Shown here: one piece after another, positions 55,218 through 63,826 of the stretch
How the letters are laid out: each line of letters opens with the position of its first letter
How positions within the stretch are numbered: the stretch's first letter is position 1
Assembly: GCA_947488325.1 (NCBI GenBank)
Contig: CANKYZ010000001.1
Coordinates: 124,001-188,000, forward strand
DNA length: 64,000 bases
Direction of reading: 5' to 3'
Source of the DNA: an uncultured Erythrobacter sp.
Lineage (GTDB): Bacteria; Pseudomonadota; Alphaproteobacteria; Sphingomonadales; Sphingomonadaceae
Notes under the pieces: generated by a model
The model's input: the letters and a program-made list of their open reading frames with translations, nothing else
What the model was told of the DNA's origin: nothing
Databases searched by the model: none
Position numbers and translations under genes: made by a program

Positions 55218-56981
55218 ATGGAATTGTGGAAGTCCATTCGTGTTCTTTTGCGGGCGCTTGCGCTCGCGTTCAGCATGTGCGCGTTTGGCATTGCAGTTCC
55301 GGCATTGGCCAATAATGTCTCTGCGCCGGGCTGCGTTGCATCTGTGCCTTCCAACCTCGCGCTTAAACCGGGCACAAGAGTCGCGCTGGACTGGCGTTGC
55401 GATGGCGAAATTCCCGATCTAGGACCGGGCAGGATTGCCGTAATGCTGGGCATCGCACCCAACGGGCAGGGCTATCTAGAATCTCACAATGGCTATTTCG
55501 ATCAATTGACGTTGATCGCGATGGATGGGGATCAAATCCTCATCACCGCAAGTCATGATGGGGAAACGATTCCAGCAGGCTACACCGATATCAGATTCGC
55601 TGTTCCACTGCCCATTCTGGAGTCGGGCCTCAGTTCATTTGAGGAGCGGGGTCCGACCTATATGGTCGTATTTGAAGGGACTGAATTTCCATCCGTAATC
55701 AGCGATGCAATACTGACCGACACGCCGATCAATGCTCGCAGCGAAACCGTATTCAAGGTCATTTTTGTGGCCATGTTTATTGGTTTTCTGCTTCTCCCCG
55801 CGATTGTCGACCTTGCCTTCTTTAGGGTTCTCAAGGCCAAATTCCTGATTTGGCATGCATGTCTGGCAATCGCGATGGCATGGCATCTTACGACCAGTGG
55901 TCTGCTCTCCGTTTTCTTTCCGATTTCCGTAATTACAATCACCAGCCAAGCGATGCTCAGTTTTGGTGCGGTCTCTGTGAGCGGTATTTTCTTCGCCACA
56001 TTGTTCATTGAGCGAAGCAAGCAATCGCCGCGGCTGCGCCGCGCACTGTATTGGGGTGCGGCCGCTATCGTTGTGGTTACGGGGCTAAGGCTGGCTAGAA
56101 TTGACATCTTGGAGCCCTATTCCGCAAAAGCTTATTTCGCGCTGTACGTTCCGCTGCTTGGCCTCATGATCGCCTTTGTCACTTCGGCAGCATTAAAAGG
56201 AAGCCGAGCAGTTTGGTTCCAAATTGTGGCTTGGACGCCATTTCTATTCCTTGGCATCGTGAGGCTTGCTACGATGTTGGGTACGGACGCGTCCTATGTC
56301 GAAGGGGTTTGGCTGTTCCGCTTCGGAGCCATTACTGAAGTCACCATAACCACATTGGGGATTGTCGATCGTTTCATTGCAATCAAGCGTGAACGTGATC
56401 TGGCCAAGACGAATGCGGAAACCCTAACGCGTCTTTCAGAACGCGACGCGCTAACCGGATTGTTCAATCGGAGAGCCATTGAAGATCGTTTCACCGATCT
56501 TCGATCCCAAGGATTCGATACGTTTGCTTTGATCGATTTGGACCGGTTTAAAAGCATCAATGATGATTTCGGGCATCAGATTGGCGATCGAGCTTTGGTA
56601 GCCTGCGCTAGCGCTATCAATGGGCCTAAAACGGTCAGCACCGATAGGGATACAATCGCACTACGGCTTGGTGGCGAAGAGTTCTTTGTCCTGCTGCGCG
56701 GCGAGCAAACATTGGAACGTGCAGAGGCCTTGCGCCAATCAATTCCGCTGCGAGTTGCGAATGAAGTCGAAGGGCTTGATCGCCCAGTAACCGCCAGCAT
56801 GGGTGTGATAGAGTTACCCTGCGACTGCAATGAATTGATGGACTTTGAAGAACTCTATGCGCGCACTGACCAACTGCTTTACGAAGCCAAAGCCGCTGGC
56901 CGGAATCGCATGTGTTACGAGCGTCTGAAGATATTTCGTGAAGCTCCAGCTTCGCGGCCCAATGAAGGAGCGGCGGCCTAA
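55218..56981 (+). CDS. Membrane diguanylate cyclase (7TMR-DISM-like, GGDEF)
   Basis: Likely makes cyclic di-GMP. 587 residues: a signal peptide (ALALAFSMCAFGIAVPALA), a periplasmic domain (residues about 35-175), six to seven membrane segments (about 180-380) as in 7TMR-DISM receptors, a short coiled linker, and a GGDEF domain. The active site is LGGEEFFVLL with SERDALTGLFNRRAIEDRF and IDLDRFKSINDDFGHQIGD upstream, all intact. The RxxD inhibitory site normally five residues before GGEEF is absent (TDRDTIALR instead), so product inhibition may be lost. The ligand is unknown. It is divergent from pstS. Confidence 0.91.
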   Translation: MELWKSIRVLLRALALAFSMCAFGIAVPALANNVSAPGCVASVPSNLALKPGTRVALDWRCDGEIPDLGPGRIAVMLGIAPNGQGYLESHNGYFDQLTLIAMDGDQILITASHDGETIPAGYTDIRFAVPLPILESGLSSFEERGPTYMVVFEGTEFPSVISDAILTDTPINARSETVFKVIFVAMFIGFLLLPAIVDLAFFRVLKAKFLIWHACLAIAMAWHLTTSGLLSVFFPISVITITSQAMLSFGAVSVSGIFFATLFIERSKQSPRLRRALYWGAAAIVVVTGLRLARIDILEPYSAKAYFALYVPLLGLMIAFVTSAALKGSRAVWFQIVAWTPFLFLGIVRLATMLGTDASYVEGVWLFRFGAITEVTITTLGIVDRFIAIKRERDLAKTNAETLTRLSERDALTGLFNRRAIEDRFTDLRSQGFDTFALIDLDRFKSINDDFGHQIGDRALVACASAINGPKTVSTDRDTIALRLGGEEFFVLLRGEQTLERAEALRQSIPLRVANEVEGLDRPVTASMGVIELPCDCNELMDFEELYARTDQLLYEAKAAGRNRMCYERLKIFREAPASRPNEGAAA

Positions 56982-56990
56982 CTTTGCTGA

Positions 56991-57398
56991 TTAGTCATTG
57001 GACTGAAAAGGCGCGAGCACCTCTGGCCGCACTCGCGCCAAGCGCCCGCTTTCCCGATCAAGCATCGCCCAAGTGGTCTTTGCTGACACAAGTGCTTTGC
57101 CATTGGCGTCGGTGAATTCAACCAAACGCACTGATTTGGCTCCCCGAGCCGGATGAGGAATGTAGGTCGTGCCGAACGTCCTTTCGTCCGCAGCAATATT
57201 GCCGCGATAATCGATCTCATGCCTGATCACGACCCAAAAGAACCGCGCGTGATCCTCGGGTCTCGCCGCCATATTCCAATGCGCTGTGGCGATGTCTTGA
57301 ATCCACTGCACCCAAATCGAATTGTTCACATGGCCCAGCTCATCAATATGATGCGGCTCGGCCGTAAAGGTGCGGGTAAAACGTCTGTCCTCACTCAC
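56991..57398 (-). CDS. Hotdog-fold acyl-CoA thioesterase
   Basis: 4-hydroxybenzoyl-CoA thioesterase-type enzyme of 135 residues. FTRTFTAEPHHIDELGHVNNSIWVQWIQDIATAH shows the conserved Asp/Glu-x-x-Gly-His-Val-Asn pattern of the family, and IRHEIDYRGNIAADERTFGTTYI the second strand. The GTG at 57398 overlaps the stop of the S9 peptidase gene (GTGA), so coupling is likely. The frame to 57473 is an overlap artefact. Substrate is probably a short or medium acyl-CoA; not determined. Confidence 0.87.
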   Translation of the reverse strand: MSEDRRFTRTFTAEPHHIDELGHVNNSIWVQWIQDIATAHWNMAARPEDHARFFWVVIRHEIDYRGNIAADERTFGTTYIPHPARGAKSVRLVEFTDANGKALVSAKTTWAMLDRESGRLARVRPEVLAPFQSND

Positions 57399-59590
57399 TC
57401 GCTCTTTTCCGCCATCCCCATTTGCCAAAGGATAAAGGCATATTCCTCCGCCGTTTCGCGCAAGGAATTCCACCGGCCAGACTGCCCGCCATGTCCTGCG
57501 CCCATATTGGTTTTGAGCAGCAAGACATTGTCATCGGTCTTGACATCGCGAAGCAGGGCAACCCACTTTGCAGGCTCCCAATAGGTGACCCGCGGATCGT
57601 TCAGGCCAGCTGTGACCATCATCGGCGGATAAGCCTGCGCGCTCACCTGATCATAGGGTGAATAGGACAGGATATAGGCAAAAGCCTCCTTGCTTTCGAT
57701 CGGATTGCCCCATTCTTGCCATTCACCTGGTGTCAGCGGAAGTTCAGCGTTGAGCATCGTGTTCAGCACGTCAACAAACGGAACATGCGCCACGATAGCG
57801 CCATATTGCACAGGGTCTTGATTGACGATCGCCCCCATCAGCTCACCACCAGCCGAGCCACCACTGGCAGTCACCATGCCTTCTGCGGTGAAGCCCTGCG
57901 CGATCAGCCCGCGCCCCGCATCGATAAAGTCGTTGAACGTATTGGTCCGCTCAAACATCTTGCCCTGCAGATACCAACGCCGTCCTAGATCATCGCCGCC
58001 GCGAATATGCGCAATCGCATAGGCAAAACCGCGATCCACCAAACTGAGCCGCGTGGTCGAGAATCCCGGTGGAACGGCATATCCATAAGCACCATAAGCA
58101 TAGAGGTGCAGCGGGCCCGGTCCTTCGATCCCCTGCGCCGCCAAAATTTCCGCACGGTCTTTGCGCATCACAATGCTGACCGGAACCATCGTCCCATCGC
58201 GCGCTTCGATTTGCGTCCGCTGTGTAGTGTAAAGCGACGCGTCATAACCACTTGGGATTTCCTGCTGTTTGAGCAGTGCCAACGAAGCCGCTGCGACATC
58301 GTAATCATAGACCGAATCCGGCGTCACCATGCTTTCATAGGAAAGGCGAAGCACCGTCTGATCATATTCAGGGTTATTAGAAAGGCCAGCGTCATAGCTT
58401 GCCTCTGGGAAAGTAATTGGCTGAATTGCTGTCGGATTGTCATATCGACGGATTTGGACCTGATCCAGGCCGTTCAGACGCCCTTCGGTAACAAAGAATC
58501 CTTCGTAAAGGTCGAAATCGGTGAGGTAAAATTCATCTGATCCCGCGATCTCCGTCTGCCATGTTCCGGGCGCATCCAGAGACGCTTTGGCCAGTCGGAA
58601 ATTGATGTGGTCGTCATTGGTCCAGACGAACATCTCGCCTTCTCTGATATCGATACTGTATTCGACGCCTTGCCGACGGGGTTTAACCAATGTCAGCGGT
58701 GCGGTTGGATCAGCGGCGGAAACAAAGCGCACTTCGCTCGTCTCATTGTCGCCGGTTGCGATGACGAGGTAATCCTCTTGAGCGCTGAGCGCAGCGCCCA
58801 CGCCAAAGCTCTCATCCTCTTCCTTATAAAGCACCACGTCATCTTCGACCGGGGTCCCAAGAACGTGGAGCCGCGCTTCCAATGTACGCCAATTTTCGCT
58901 CGATGGACCGTAAACCAGCGCCGTGTCGCTCGCGACCCATGTCAGCCCGCTGCGCAGGTTCGGAATTTCATCGGTGAGCAATTCACCAGTCTGCAAATCC
59001 ATGATCCGCGCGGTGTAGCGTTCCGCTCCGCTCACATCGGTTGAATAGGCCATTAAACGCCCATTCTGGCTGATCGAGAGAGCGCCTAGTCGGAAATATT
59101 CCTGCCCCTCTGCCAGCGCGTTTTCGTCAAGGATAAGCACCGGTTCCGCGCTATCAGCAGCGCCAGCAGGCTTGCGGTAATGTTTGCGGTATTGCGCGCC
59201 CTCTTCAAATTCGGACCAATAGAGATATTCGCCCATACGCTGCGGCACGGTGGAATCGTCCTCTTTGATCCGCCCTCGCATTTCGGTGAAGAGCGTCTCG
59301 ATCAGCTCGCCCTGAGGCTCCATTTGCGCTTCGAAATAGGTGTTCTCTGCCCGCACATAATCCAGAACGTTTTCGTCATTCACTTCGGGATAGGATTTGT
59401 CATATAGCCAATCATATGGATCAGAGATTGTGATCCCGTGATGTGTGTAAGTATGCTCGCGCTTTTCAGCGACTGGCGGGGAAATGGTCACGCTAGTATT
59501 GTCCTCATGAGAATCGGCGGTTGCGGCGCTAGTGGTGAATGCCGCAAGGGCAGCTGCACACGAAAGAATGGCAATGCGAGATTTCGACAT
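57395..59590 (-). CDS. Prolyl oligopeptidase family S9 peptidase (oligopeptidase B-like)
   Basis: Serine peptidase of 731 residues. The signal peptide MSKSRIAILSCAAALAAFTT cleaves near TADSH, so it is exported to the periplasm. A seven-bladed beta-propeller domain occupies roughly residues 90-440. The catalytic domain has TASGGSAGGELMGAIVNQ with the nucleophile Ser, MMVTAGLNDPRVTYWEP with Asp, and MGAGHGGQSGRWNSL with His. Near the N-terminus REHTYTHHGITISDPYDWL is typical of PtrB. Oligopeptidase B is usually cytoplasmic and cleaves after basic residues; an exported form is common in this clade. Confidence 0.92.
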   Translation of the reverse strand: MSKSRIAILSCAAALAAFTTSAATADSHEDNTSVTISPPVAEKREHTYTHHGITISDPYDWLYDKSYPEVNDENVLDYVRAENTYFEAQMEPQGELIETLFTEMRGRIKEDDSTVPQRMGEYLYWSEFEEGAQYRKHYRKPAGAADSAEPVLILDENALAEGQEYFRLGALSISQNGRLMAYSTDVSGAERYTARIMDLQTGELLTDEIPNLRSGLTWVASDTALVYGPSSENWRTLEARLHVLGTPVEDDVVLYKEEDESFGVGAALSAQEDYLVIATGDNETSEVRFVSAADPTAPLTLVKPRRQGVEYSIDIREGEMFVWTNDDHINFRLAKASLDAPGTWQTEIAGSDEFYLTDFDLYEGFFVTEGRLNGLDQVQIRRYDNPTAIQPITFPEASYDAGLSNNPEYDQTVLRLSYESMVTPDSVYDYDVAAASLALLKQQEIPSGYDASLYTTQRTQIEARDGTMVPVSIVMRKDRAEILAAQGIEGPGPLHLYAYGAYGYAVPPGFSTTRLSLVDRGFAYAIAHIRGGDDLGRRWYLQGKMFERTNTFNDFIDAGRGLIAQGFTAEGMVTASGGSAGGELMGAIVNQDPVQYGAIVAHVPFVDVLNTMLNAELPLTPGEWQEWGNPIESKEAFAYILSYSPYDQVSAQAYPPMMVTAGLNDPRVTYWEPAKWVALLRDVKTDDNVLLLKTNMGAGHGGQSGRWNSLRETAEEYAFILWQMGMAEKSE

Positions 59591-59689
59591 GGCAAGAGAT
59601 TCCTTTGCAGGTTGCGGTCCGGGTGGAAAGCAACAGCCAAGCGGCCTATGTGCTAGACCCTAAACATTCATCTGTGCGCGGCAAGGGCT

Positions 59690-61531
59690 GTGCAAGACAA
59701 GCCGGGATACGACGAAATGTTGATGCAAACCCATGAAGCCCGCCTTAAAGCTCTACGCGAAGAATTGAAACGCCGGGACCTATCCGGGTTCGTCATTCCA
59801 ATATCCGATGAACATATGAGCGAATATGTCGGCGAATATGCACAGCGCCTCGCTTGGCTAACAGGGTTTGGCGGATCGGCTGGCTTTGCTGCTGTTACGC
59901 TGACCGATGCGGCGATTTTCGTCGATGGCCGTTACACCGTGCAAGTGAAGGATCAGGTCGACGAAAACCTGTTCGAATATCGCAGCATTCCAAGCGACAG
60001 CCTGGGCGACTGGCTGAAAGAAGTGAGCGAGAGCGGCGCAAAGATTGCTTATGATCCGTGGCTGCACACGTGGAACTGGATCGCAGGGCTCGAAAAAGCT
60101 GTCGAACCTGCAGGCATCACCATGGTCCCAGCATCTGGCAATCCAATCGATGCGGTTTGGTCAGACCAACCAGAACGATCCAGTGCACAAGCCATCATCC
60201 ATACCGAAGATCTCGCTGGACAGTCTTCTGCGGAAAAACGCGCAGATGTGGCCGATTGGCTTGGCGAGGAAGGCCTTGACGCAGTCGTAGTCCCCGCGCT
60301 CGATTCGATTGCATGGCTGCTCAATATTCGCGGCAGCGACGTCGCGCATACTCCGGTCGCATTATCGTATGTCATCGCGCATTCTGATGGACGCGCTGAT
60401 CTGTTCATCGCACCAGAGAAAATCACTCCAGAAGTCACTCAGCATCTCGGCAATGCCATCACCATTCGTCCTCGCGACGAATTTGAGGCGGCACTGGGCG
60501 AACTATCCGGTAAAAAGGTTAGCGTCGATCCCGAATTTGGCGTTGTCGGAATTGCGCAGGCTTTGCGTGCAGGCGGGGCGAAATTCACATTCAAACAAGA
60601 CCCAACAATCCTGGCCAAAGCAATCAAGAATGCTGCCGAAGTTCAGGGACACCGCGATGCACAGGCACGTGATGGGGCCGCGGTCAGCCGGTTTCTGCGT
60701 TGGCTCGAAGTGGCCGCCCCTGCTGGCGAAATTGACGAACTGACAGCCGCCGCGAAGCTTGAAGGGTTCCGCCGCGAACACGGTGATTTGCGCGACACGA
60801 GTTTCGACACGATCTCAGCCGCCGCTGGCCATGCCGCTCTGCCGCATTATAAGGTCGATGAGGAAAGCAACATCACGATCCCGCCCGGATCGATCTATCT
60901 GGTCGATTCCGGCGGGCAATATCCTGCTGGCACAACCGACATTACCCGTACCGTGTGGATCGACACGTCCGAGGGCAGCGAACCGACGTCAGAAATGAAG
61001 GACCGCTTCACCCGCGTTCTTAAGGGCCATATTCAGATTGATCGGGCGGTATTTCCACAAGGAACATGCGGCGGGCAAATCGATGCACTTGCGCGGCAAT
61101 ATCTGTGGGAGGCGGGCGTTGATTACGCCCACGGCACCGGTCACGGCGTAGGAAGTTTCCTGGGTGTACATGAAGGCCCCCAACGCATTGCCAAGCCCGG
61201 TGGCGGGCAGGCTGGGACAGCCCAAGAGCTGTTTGCCGGCATGATCCTTTCAAACGAGCCAGGATATTACAAGTCGGGCGCTTTCGGCATCCGAATTGAA
61301 AATCTGGTGCTGACGGTGGAACAGGACATTGATGATGCAGAAGGTCGTTATCTGGGTTTTGAACCGCTGACATTTGTGCCGATCAGCCGCCGCTTGATCG
61401 AAAAAAGCCTGCTGACAGACAGCGAAATCAAATGGCTCGATATCTATCATAAAAAGGTACGCGCGATTGTCGCTCCGCAGCTCGAAGGTGACGATCTCGT
61501 TTGGCTGGAACGCGAGACTGCCGAACTTTGA
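59690..61531 (+). CDS. M24 Xaa-Pro aminopeptidase
   Basis: Removes N-terminal residues before proline. 613 residues with three domains as in eukaryotic APP1-type enzymes: two creatinase-like N-terminal domains and a C-terminal pita-bread domain. Metal ligands: Asp in LVDSGGQYPAGTTDITRTVW (two Asp), His in HGTGHGVGSFLGVHEGP, Glu in LSNEPGYYKSGAFGIRIEN, and the last Glu near that segment. The GTG at 59690 is the first start; ATG 59717 is an alternative. No signal peptide is seen, so it is cytoplasmic. It is divergent from the S9 peptidase gene. Confidence 0.94.
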   Translation: MQDKPGYDEMLMQTHEARLKALREELKRRDLSGFVIPISDEHMSEYVGEYAQRLAWLTGFGGSAGFAAVTLTDAAIFVDGRYTVQVKDQVDENLFEYRSIPSDSLGDWLKEVSESGAKIAYDPWLHTWNWIAGLEKAVEPAGITMVPASGNPIDAVWSDQPERSSAQAIIHTEDLAGQSSAEKRADVADWLGEEGLDAVVVPALDSIAWLLNIRGSDVAHTPVALSYVIAHSDGRADLFIAPEKITPEVTQHLGNAITIRPRDEFEAALGELSGKKVSVDPEFGVVGIAQALRAGGAKFTFKQDPTILAKAIKNAAEVQGHRDAQARDGAAVSRFLRWLEVAAPAGEIDELTAAAKLEGFRREHGDLRDTSFDTISAAAGHAALPHYKVDEESNITIPPGSIYLVDSGGQYPAGTTDITRTVWIDTSEGSEPTSEMKDRFTRVLKGHIQIDRAVFPQGTCGGQIDALARQYLWEAGVDYAHGTGHGVGSFLGVHEGPQRIAKPGGGQAGTAQELFAGMILSNEPGYYKSGAFGIRIENLVLTVEQDIDDAEGRYLGFEPLTFVPISRRLIEKSLLTDSEIKWLDIYHKKVRAIVAPQLEGDDLVWLERETAEL

Positions 61532-61916
61532 TTACATTAACTTTAGAATAATCTAGACTCATCGTTCGACCCCGTGGTCTTTTGTTTGGAGAATGGAGAG
61601 TTCTTTGGAGGGTTCGAGCAATGCCTCAGCGCCGTAGTATTTCAAGGGCCAGATGGTAGCGAGTACCAGCCCCCAAGTTCACGTCAGCCAGATGACAGTG
61701 TGAACCACTGCATTGGTCGTATTTCCTGCCCACGGTAAGAGACGAATGACGGACTGCGCTATGCAGCCCGTCATTCGTCACACAATTAGCATGGTGTGAT
61801 CGATCGCAGAGAGCGGTGCTAACCGTGCTCAATACAGCGTTGCACAACCGCCTTTGTTCTAGTAATGTTCTCACACCCCGAGTCGCATATGATGGCTTGG
61901 CAATGGGAGGAACATT
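61532..61916. other. Non-coding gap with a long hairpin
   Basis: No gene is supported. It contains GACGAATGACGG (61741-61752) paired perfectly with CCGTCATTCGTC (61768-61779), with an inner CTGC/GCAG stem and a five-base loop, about 16 pairs in total. Neither side has a T-run. It is probably not a standard terminator. The promoter of the VOC-cupin pair should lie near the right end, where GGGAGGAAC precedes ATG 61917. Confidence 0.5.
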
Positions 61917-62300
61917 ATGATTGGTTACGTAACTCTTGGCACCAATGATCTGCCGCGCGCAGCGAAATTCTATGACGCCATCGCTGAACATTTCGGCGTT
62001 GGCCGCATGATGGATTTCGACACTTTCGTCGCATGGGGCTCAATGGGCGGCGCACCCGGGGTCGCTGCTACTAAACCTTTTGACGAGCAGCCTGCCAGTG
62101 TGGGCAATGGCACTATGGTCGCCTTGCAAGTGGATAGTCCAGAAAAGGTGCAGGCTGTCTATGATACTGCCATCGCGCAAGGCGGCAGCGACGAAGGCGT
62201 CCCCGGTCCACGTGGAGATGATGGATTCTACGCAGGCTATTTCCGCGATCCTGATGGGAATAAGCTCAACGTATTCTGCATGACTGCCCCAAAAGAATGA
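61917..62300 (+). CDS. VOC-family protein
   Basis: Single-domain VOC protein of 127 residues: MIGYVTLGTNDLPRAAKFYDAIAEHFGV, MVALQVDSPEKVQAVYDTAIAQGGSDEG, and FRDPDGNKLNVFCMTAP. It resembles the protein at 16949-17335 in the first and last segments, so the two are paralogues. It overlaps the following cupin gene by four bases (ATGA), so the two are probably coupled. Activity is undefined. Confidence 0.87.
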   Translation: MIGYVTLGTNDLPRAAKFYDAIAEHFGVGRMMDFDTFVAWGSMGGAPGVAATKPFDEQPASVGNGTMVALQVDSPEKVQAVYDTAIAQGGSDEGVPGPRGDDGFYAGYFRDPDGNKLNVFCMTAPKE

Positions 62301-62692
62301 GCGCGCTGAAGCTAAGCGAAACCTTTCTTCATCTCGGACTTGGTGCAACGGCGGTGCCTCAACCGCCCTTCACCGGGTTCGATTGGTATGAAGGCTATGG
62401 TGCGCGGCACGGCGATGAGGGACCTGAGGGTCGACTCGTCTCCCAGCATACTTTCACCGAAAGTTGGGACAGTTGGGAAATGCACCCAAAGGGCTCAGAA
62501 GTGGTGATCTGTACTGAAGGCGCGATGATGCTCACCCAGGAATTTCCCGATGGGAAACTCAAGGATGTGCCGCTTGCTGCAGGTGAATATGCGATCAATC
62601 CGCCTGGTGTGTGGCATATTGCCAATGTCGAGGAGACCGCTACCGCGATCTTCATCACCGCAGGTGAGGGTACCCAGCACCGCCCGCGCTAA
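62297..62692 (+). CDS. Cupin-domain protein
   Basis: Small beta-barrel protein of 131 residues. The metal-binding segments are degenerate: WEMHPKGSEVVICTEGAMML has a His and Glu, and INPPGVWHIANVEE carries the second-motif His. One usual His is missing in the first motif, as in some non-enzymatic or sugar-binding cupins. It is coupled to the VOC gene by a four-base overlap. The ligand is unknown; a shared substrate with the VOC protein is possible but unproved. Confidence 0.84.
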   Translation: MSALKLSETFLHLGLGATAVPQPPFTGFDWYEGYGARHGDEGPEGRLVSQHTFTESWDSWEMHPKGSEVVICTEGAMMLTQEFPDGKLKDVPLAAGEYAINPPGVWHIANVEETATAIFITAGEGTQHRPR

Positions 62693-62991
62693 GGTGCGGC
62701 AAGAACCGAACTTTCATGCGGTCCGATGAACCCGCAGGCCCAATAGATTTCACACAGGTGAACGGCGCACCCCGCGCGATACAAACCGCGACAATGTCGC
62801 AGGTTTCCGGGATAATCCTGACACACTGAGTCGCTAGAACCGGTCTTGTGGGTTGCGGTGAGGCCTTTGGCACCCTCCCCTGATGCAGCGGCATTATATG
62901 CAGGACAGGCATGGCCCTTTTTCCCGTCCTCTTGTCGCATCAGGCTTCGCCGCAACTCTTCATAGTGAAGAAGGATCTGGAAGGAACTCTG

Positions 62992-63717
62992 ATGCATAAA
63001 TTGACCCTTAAACTCTCCGCCTTGGCGCTCGCCGTTACAATTGCCGGAACAGGTGCTGGCATTGCCCTTGCCAACCATCATGGCGAGCGCGGCTTTGCAG
63101 GCGCTGATGCCAATAATGACGGCGTGATCTCGCTGGAGGAGGCCAAAACCAAAGGCGCCGAGCGCTTCACCAAAATGGACGCCAATTCTGACGGTCAACT
63201 TTCCGCAGATGATCGCTCAGTCCGCCGGGCGCGGCGTTTTGCTGAAACCGATGCCGACGGCAATGGTGAGGTCAGCGCAACAGAAATGACAGTCGCTCGC
63301 GAAACTCGAAATGCACGCCGCGCCGAACGCAGGGCCGAACGCAGGGCCGAACGCCAAGCGAGAATGTTTGAGCGCGCCGATACAGATGGAAGCGGCGGAC
63401 TGTCCGAAGCTGAAATGTTAGCCGCACAAGAAAGCCGCCGAACATCGCGCGGTGAAGCTGGCGAGGGTCACCGGGGCGGGGGCGGTGATCGCGGGCGCGG
63501 TGGGCGCGGAATGCGAATGCTCCGCGCGGCCGACACCAATCAAGATAGCGTTGTCACTCAGGCTGAATTCGACGCTGCGATCGAAGCCCGCTTTGCACGC
63601 GTCGATACGGACAACTCTGGCACGATCACCGCAGAAGAACGCGAAGCAATGCGTGCTGAACGGCGCGGTGGGCGCGGCGAAGGCCGACGCGGGAATCGCA
63701 CAGACGGCGCGAACTAA
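62992..63717 (+). CDS. Exported EF-hand protein with six calcium-binding loops
   Basis: Protein of 241 residues. The start MHKLTLKLSALALAVTIAGT follows GGAAGGAACTCTG and gives a signal peptide cleaved near ALANH. Six DxDxDG-type loops are seen: DANNDGVISLEE, DANSDGQLSADD, DADGNGEVSATE, DTDGSGGLSEAE, DTNQDSVVTQAE, DTDNSGTITAEE; the fifth lacks the central Gly. Between loops three and four is a basic repeat (RRAERRAERRAER), encoded by a near-perfect GCAGGGCCGAAC repeat, and after loop four a Gly/Arg-rich linker. Likely a periplasmic calcium sensor or buffer. A response regulator gene follows. Confidence 0.9.
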   Translation: MHKLTLKLSALALAVTIAGTGAGIALANHHGERGFAGADANNDGVISLEEAKTKGAERFTKMDANSDGQLSADDRSVRRARRFAETDADGNGEVSATEMTVARETRNARRAERRAERRAERQARMFERADTDGSGGLSEAEMLAAQESRRTSRGEAGEGHRGGGGDRGRGGRGMRMLRAADTNQDSVVTQAEFDAAIEARFARVDTDNSGTITAEEREAMRAERRGGRGEGRRGNRTDGAN

Positions 63718-63775
63718 CAGCTCTCCAGGCGGGCGAGTTAAAGACAACCCGGTTCTCTCTCGCACACTGTCCGCC

Positions 63776-63820
63776 TGCTGATCCGATGCGCGTCCATTTG
63801 GGTTGCGCATCGGATCAGCA
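63776..63820. repeat. 16-bp perfect hairpin between the EF-hand and response-regulator genes
   Basis: TGCTGATCCGATGCGC pairs perfectly with GCGCATCGGATCAGCA around a 13-base loop. On the rightward strand it is followed only by CCTTTC, so its terminator strength for the EF-hand gene is doubtful. It ends six bases before the ATG at 63827, so it may instead affect translation or transcription of the response-regulator gene. Confidence 0.6.
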
Positions 63821-63826
63821 CCTTTC

